A program made the translations under genes and the position numbers. Of a stretch of 64,000 nucleotides of DNA, positions 62,603 through 64,000 are shown in pieces (the first letter of the stretch is position 1; each line of letters opens with the position of its first letter). The stretch is from an uncultured Enhydrobacter sp. (GTDB taxonomy: Bacteria; Pseudomonadota; Gammaproteobacteria; Pseudomonadales; Moraxellaceae), in the NCBI GenBank assembly GCA_946222995.1, contig CAMIOS010000010.1:6948-70947 (forward strand). The letters are read 5' to 3'. Under the pieces are notes generated by a model that saw only the letters and a list, made by a program, of their open reading frames with translations, ran no database searches and had not been told where the DNA came from.

Positions 62603-62678
62603 TGGCTCTCCAACCTGGGCTCGAACCAGGGACACATGGATTAACAGTCCATTGCTCTACCGACTGAGCTATTGGAGA
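62603..62678 (-). tRNA. tRNA-Asn (anticodon GUU), copy 2
   Basis: 76 bases, including an encoded CCA. Acceptor stem TCTCCAA, D arm with AGCTCAGTCGGTAGAGC, anticodon loop CUGUUAA giving GUU, and T arm GGTTCGAGCC. Identical in sequence to the copy at 62858-62933. Confidence 0.96.
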
Positions 62679-62827
62679 ACAGTTATCAAGTGGTGCGTAT
62701 ATTAATGATTTTGCTAATCTCTGTCAAGCATTTTTTGCAAAAAAGTTAAATTCAAAACATATAAATCAGCCAAACACAATTATCCGCTTACCGCCTAAAG
62801 ATTTAACATAAAAAATTGCTAAAATAA

Positions 62828-62852
62828 AAAAGCCCTTTAAAAAAGGGCTTTA
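62828..62852 (-). terminator. Hairpin between the two tRNA-Asn genes
   Basis: AAAGCCCTT and AAGGGCTTT pair around a short A/T loop. It lies directly after the upstream (leftward-transcribed) tRNA-Asn, so each tRNA has its own terminator. Confidence 0.8.
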
Positions 62853-62857
62853 GTATT

Positions 62858-62933
62858 TGGCTCTCCAACCTGGGCTCGAACCAGGGACACATGGATTAAC
62901 AGTCCATTGCTCTACCGACTGAGCTATTGGAGA
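62858..62933 (-). tRNA. tRNA-Asn (anticodon GUU), copy 1
   Basis: 76 bases, identical to copy 2 with the same GUU anticodon and encoded CCA. The two genes are 179 bases apart, in the same direction. Confidence 0.96.
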
Positions 62934-63182
62934 ATAAGTGGTAGAATTTTTATTAAACAGGCTTGCTGGTTAAGTGGTGCGTATTCTAGCATAGCCAAAA
63001 AAACTGTCAAGCCCTAATAGGCTTTTTTTTTAAATTTGCCAAACCCCATGCTTCTAGCAAATCATGTTGATATCAACGTGTATCAATAATAGCATTGGTA
63101 TTTAGCAAAAAACCTCTTAAAATAAGCCAATTGTTATTTAATTTTTCGCTTTATTAAAAGCGCATTCCCCATCGAGGAAGCT

Positions 63183-63701
63183 ATGCCTAATTCTACTTTT
63201 ATTAATACTACCCCAAAATCTGCACCCTTACAAAGCGAACTGACCATGTCGGTATTGATGACACCTGATTACGCCAATTTTACCGGCAATGTGCATGGCG
63301 GTGATTTGTTAAAAATGCTTGACCAAGTCGCCTATGCCTGTGCTAGCCGTTATAGCGGCTCATATGTCGTCACGTTATCGGTTGATCAAGTGACATTTCG
63401 TGAGCCAATTCATGTGGGCGAATTGGTCACTTTTTTGGCAAGTGTCAATTATGTGGGTAATACATCGATGGAAATCGGCATCCGAGTAGAAGCTGAGAAT
63501 ATCCAAGAACGTACTATTCGTCATACCAATAGCTGTTATTTTACGATGGTAGCAGTAGATAAACAGGGCAAACCAACCCCTGTTCCGCCACTTGAAATTA
63601 AAGATGAGCTACATCAATGCCGTTTTGATGCGGCTAAGCTTCGCAAAGAATTACGCTCCCAACGTCATGCCATACCCAGTTGCCCAACTGACAATGGCTA
63701 G
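63183..63701 (+). CDS. Acyl-CoA thioesterase of the YciA/BACH hotdog type
   Basis: Hotdog-fold acyl-CoA hydrolase, 172 residues. The typical start is LTMSVLMTPDYANFTGNVHGGDLLKMLDQVAYACASRYSG. The NVHGG segment with the following Asp (LKMLDQVA) forms the active site. VTLSVDQVTFREPIHVGELVTF and NTSMEIGIRVEAENI are close to YciA and mammalian BACH-type thioesterases. It prefers medium or long acyl-CoA in the family. A second thioesterase (YbgC-like) lies at 35686-36150, only distantly related. The start ATG follows GAGGAAGCT. Directly after the stop comes a frameshifted remnant. Confidence 0.92.
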   Translation: MPNSTFINTTPKSAPLQSELTMSVLMTPDYANFTGNVHGGDLLKMLDQVAYACASRYSGSYVVTLSVDQVTFREPIHVGELVTFLASVNYVGNTSMEIGIRVEAENIQERTIRHTNSCYFTMVAVDKQGKPTPVPPLEIKDELHQCRFDAAKLRKELRSQRHAIPSCPTDNG

Positions 63702-63709
63702 TTTTTTAA

Positions 63710-63924
63710 CTTCATTCTATATCTGCCAAACAACGCTATACCCAAGCTAAAGTCAATGCTTTAATTAATTTTTATGATAACCTGATGGGGCAACAGATTT
63801 TGCAAAAACAACACCAAGTTAACAATGACTTATTTCATTAGCTAAGATGACAGGCGACCCACAAGTATTACGACAGGCTTTGCCAAGTGTACTACAAGAC
63901 GTTGAAAAAATATTTAATCATTAA
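63710..63924 (+). pseudogene. Frameshifted remnant resembling a DUF2059 C-terminal part
   Basis: Two short pieces in different frames continue each other. The first, from 63710, reads SAKQRYTQAKVNALINFYDNLMGQQILQKQHQVNNDLFH and stops at TAG 63839-63841. The second, from 63842, reads AKMTGDPQVLRQALPSVLQDVEKIFNH and stops at 63922-63924. A one-base deletion at 63838-63840 would explain the break. The phrase LINFYDNLMGQQILQKQ resembles the DUF2059 pattern (a-L-x-x-F-Y-x-x-x-x-G-Q-x-x-x-x-K). There is no start upstream, so the front half is missing. This looks like gene decay. Confidence 0.6.
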
Positions 63925-64000
63925 TTTTTTGCGAATTAATTGACACTCTGCACACGACAGAAAAAACTAAACTAATTTTGGTAAATATTCATCAGTAGTT

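Noticed and set aside
61306..62933. Genomic island integration at tRNA genes
   Set aside because: tRNA-Ser and the tRNA-Asn pair have no integrase or partial tRNA repeat next to them, and the genes around have ordinary composition.
63940..63968. TTGACA promoter at the right end
   Set aside because: The -35 is good, but no adequate -10 lies 16-18 bases away and the downstream gene is outside the window.

Overview
This window is a stretch of ordinary, tightly packed bacterial chromosome, most likely from a gammaproteobacterium of the family Moraxellaceae. It looks closest to the Moraxella / Psychrobacter side of the family, perhaps the M. osloensis group. The reasons are the cmk-rpsA-ihfB-lapA-pyrF and kdsD-kdsC-lptC-lptA-lptB blocks, an Hfq with a very long Gly/Phe-rich tail, a single LolC/E-type permease paired with LolD, and moderately AT-rich DNA. 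The genus call is inference from gene content, not from a database search. No phage, insertion sequence, plasmid or CRISPR array is visible.

Layout. 1-8770: the 5' part of leuS, a small AT-rich membrane protein, a membrane-anchored BLUF photoreceptor, the ccoNOQP cbb3 oxidase operon, an SCP2 protein and two proteins of unknown function. 9132-18910: lolC/F-lolD, a DUF218 protein, comEC, sppA, an alpha/beta hydrolase, a CPBP protease and dusA. 18951-27840: an MHS-family transporter, a phospholipase-D-type lipoprotein, metZ, a split ThrE-type amino-acid exporter facing an Lrp regulator, tag, and a second MHS transporter. 28076-35537: a rhodanese-mcrB-mcrC operon (the only obvious defence module), gorA, ychF, rsmA and apaH. 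35686-43276: a YbgC thioesterase, an MltF-like transglycosylase, a 700-base non-coding stretch, a Nif3-like protein, a SpecificRecomb-family membrane protein, holB and a PilZ protein. 43436-48778: cmk, rpsA, ihfB, lapA, pyrF and a histidine phosphatase. 48843-52508: a desaturase and a sensor kinase / response regulator pair. 52707-57230: a QueD-like protein, tsaE, mutL, miaA and hfq. 57440-61122: the Kdo/LPS-export operon. 61306-64000: tRNA-Ser, two identical tRNA-Asn genes, an RHH-like protein, a conserved hypothetical, a YciA-like thioesterase and a frameshifted DUF2059-like remnant.

How the genes work together. Envelope biogenesis is the dominant theme: lipoprotein release (Lol), Kdo synthesis and LPS export (KdsD/KdsC/LptCAB), LapA, cell-wall recycling (MltF-like), cardiolipin/phospholipid chemistry and fatty-acid desaturation. 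Natural transformation and pili are represented by ComEC, a PilZ protein and a PilS-like kinase. Microaerobic respiration is represented by cbb3 oxidase.

Most unusual points: the rhodanese-McrBC operon whose McrB lacks an N-terminal DNA-reading domain; the BLUF protein with a C-terminal membrane helix; a ComEC whose C-terminal domain shows no metallo-beta-lactamase motif; a MutL with a strongly shortened C-terminal domain; a NarL/GacA-type regulator paired with a PilS-type kinase; the 120-residue repetitive Hfq tail; and a strong terminator hairpin inside a convergent reading frame at 7293-7328. I do not see a clearly new multi-gene system. The McrBC locus is the nearest candidate and belongs to a known superfamily.
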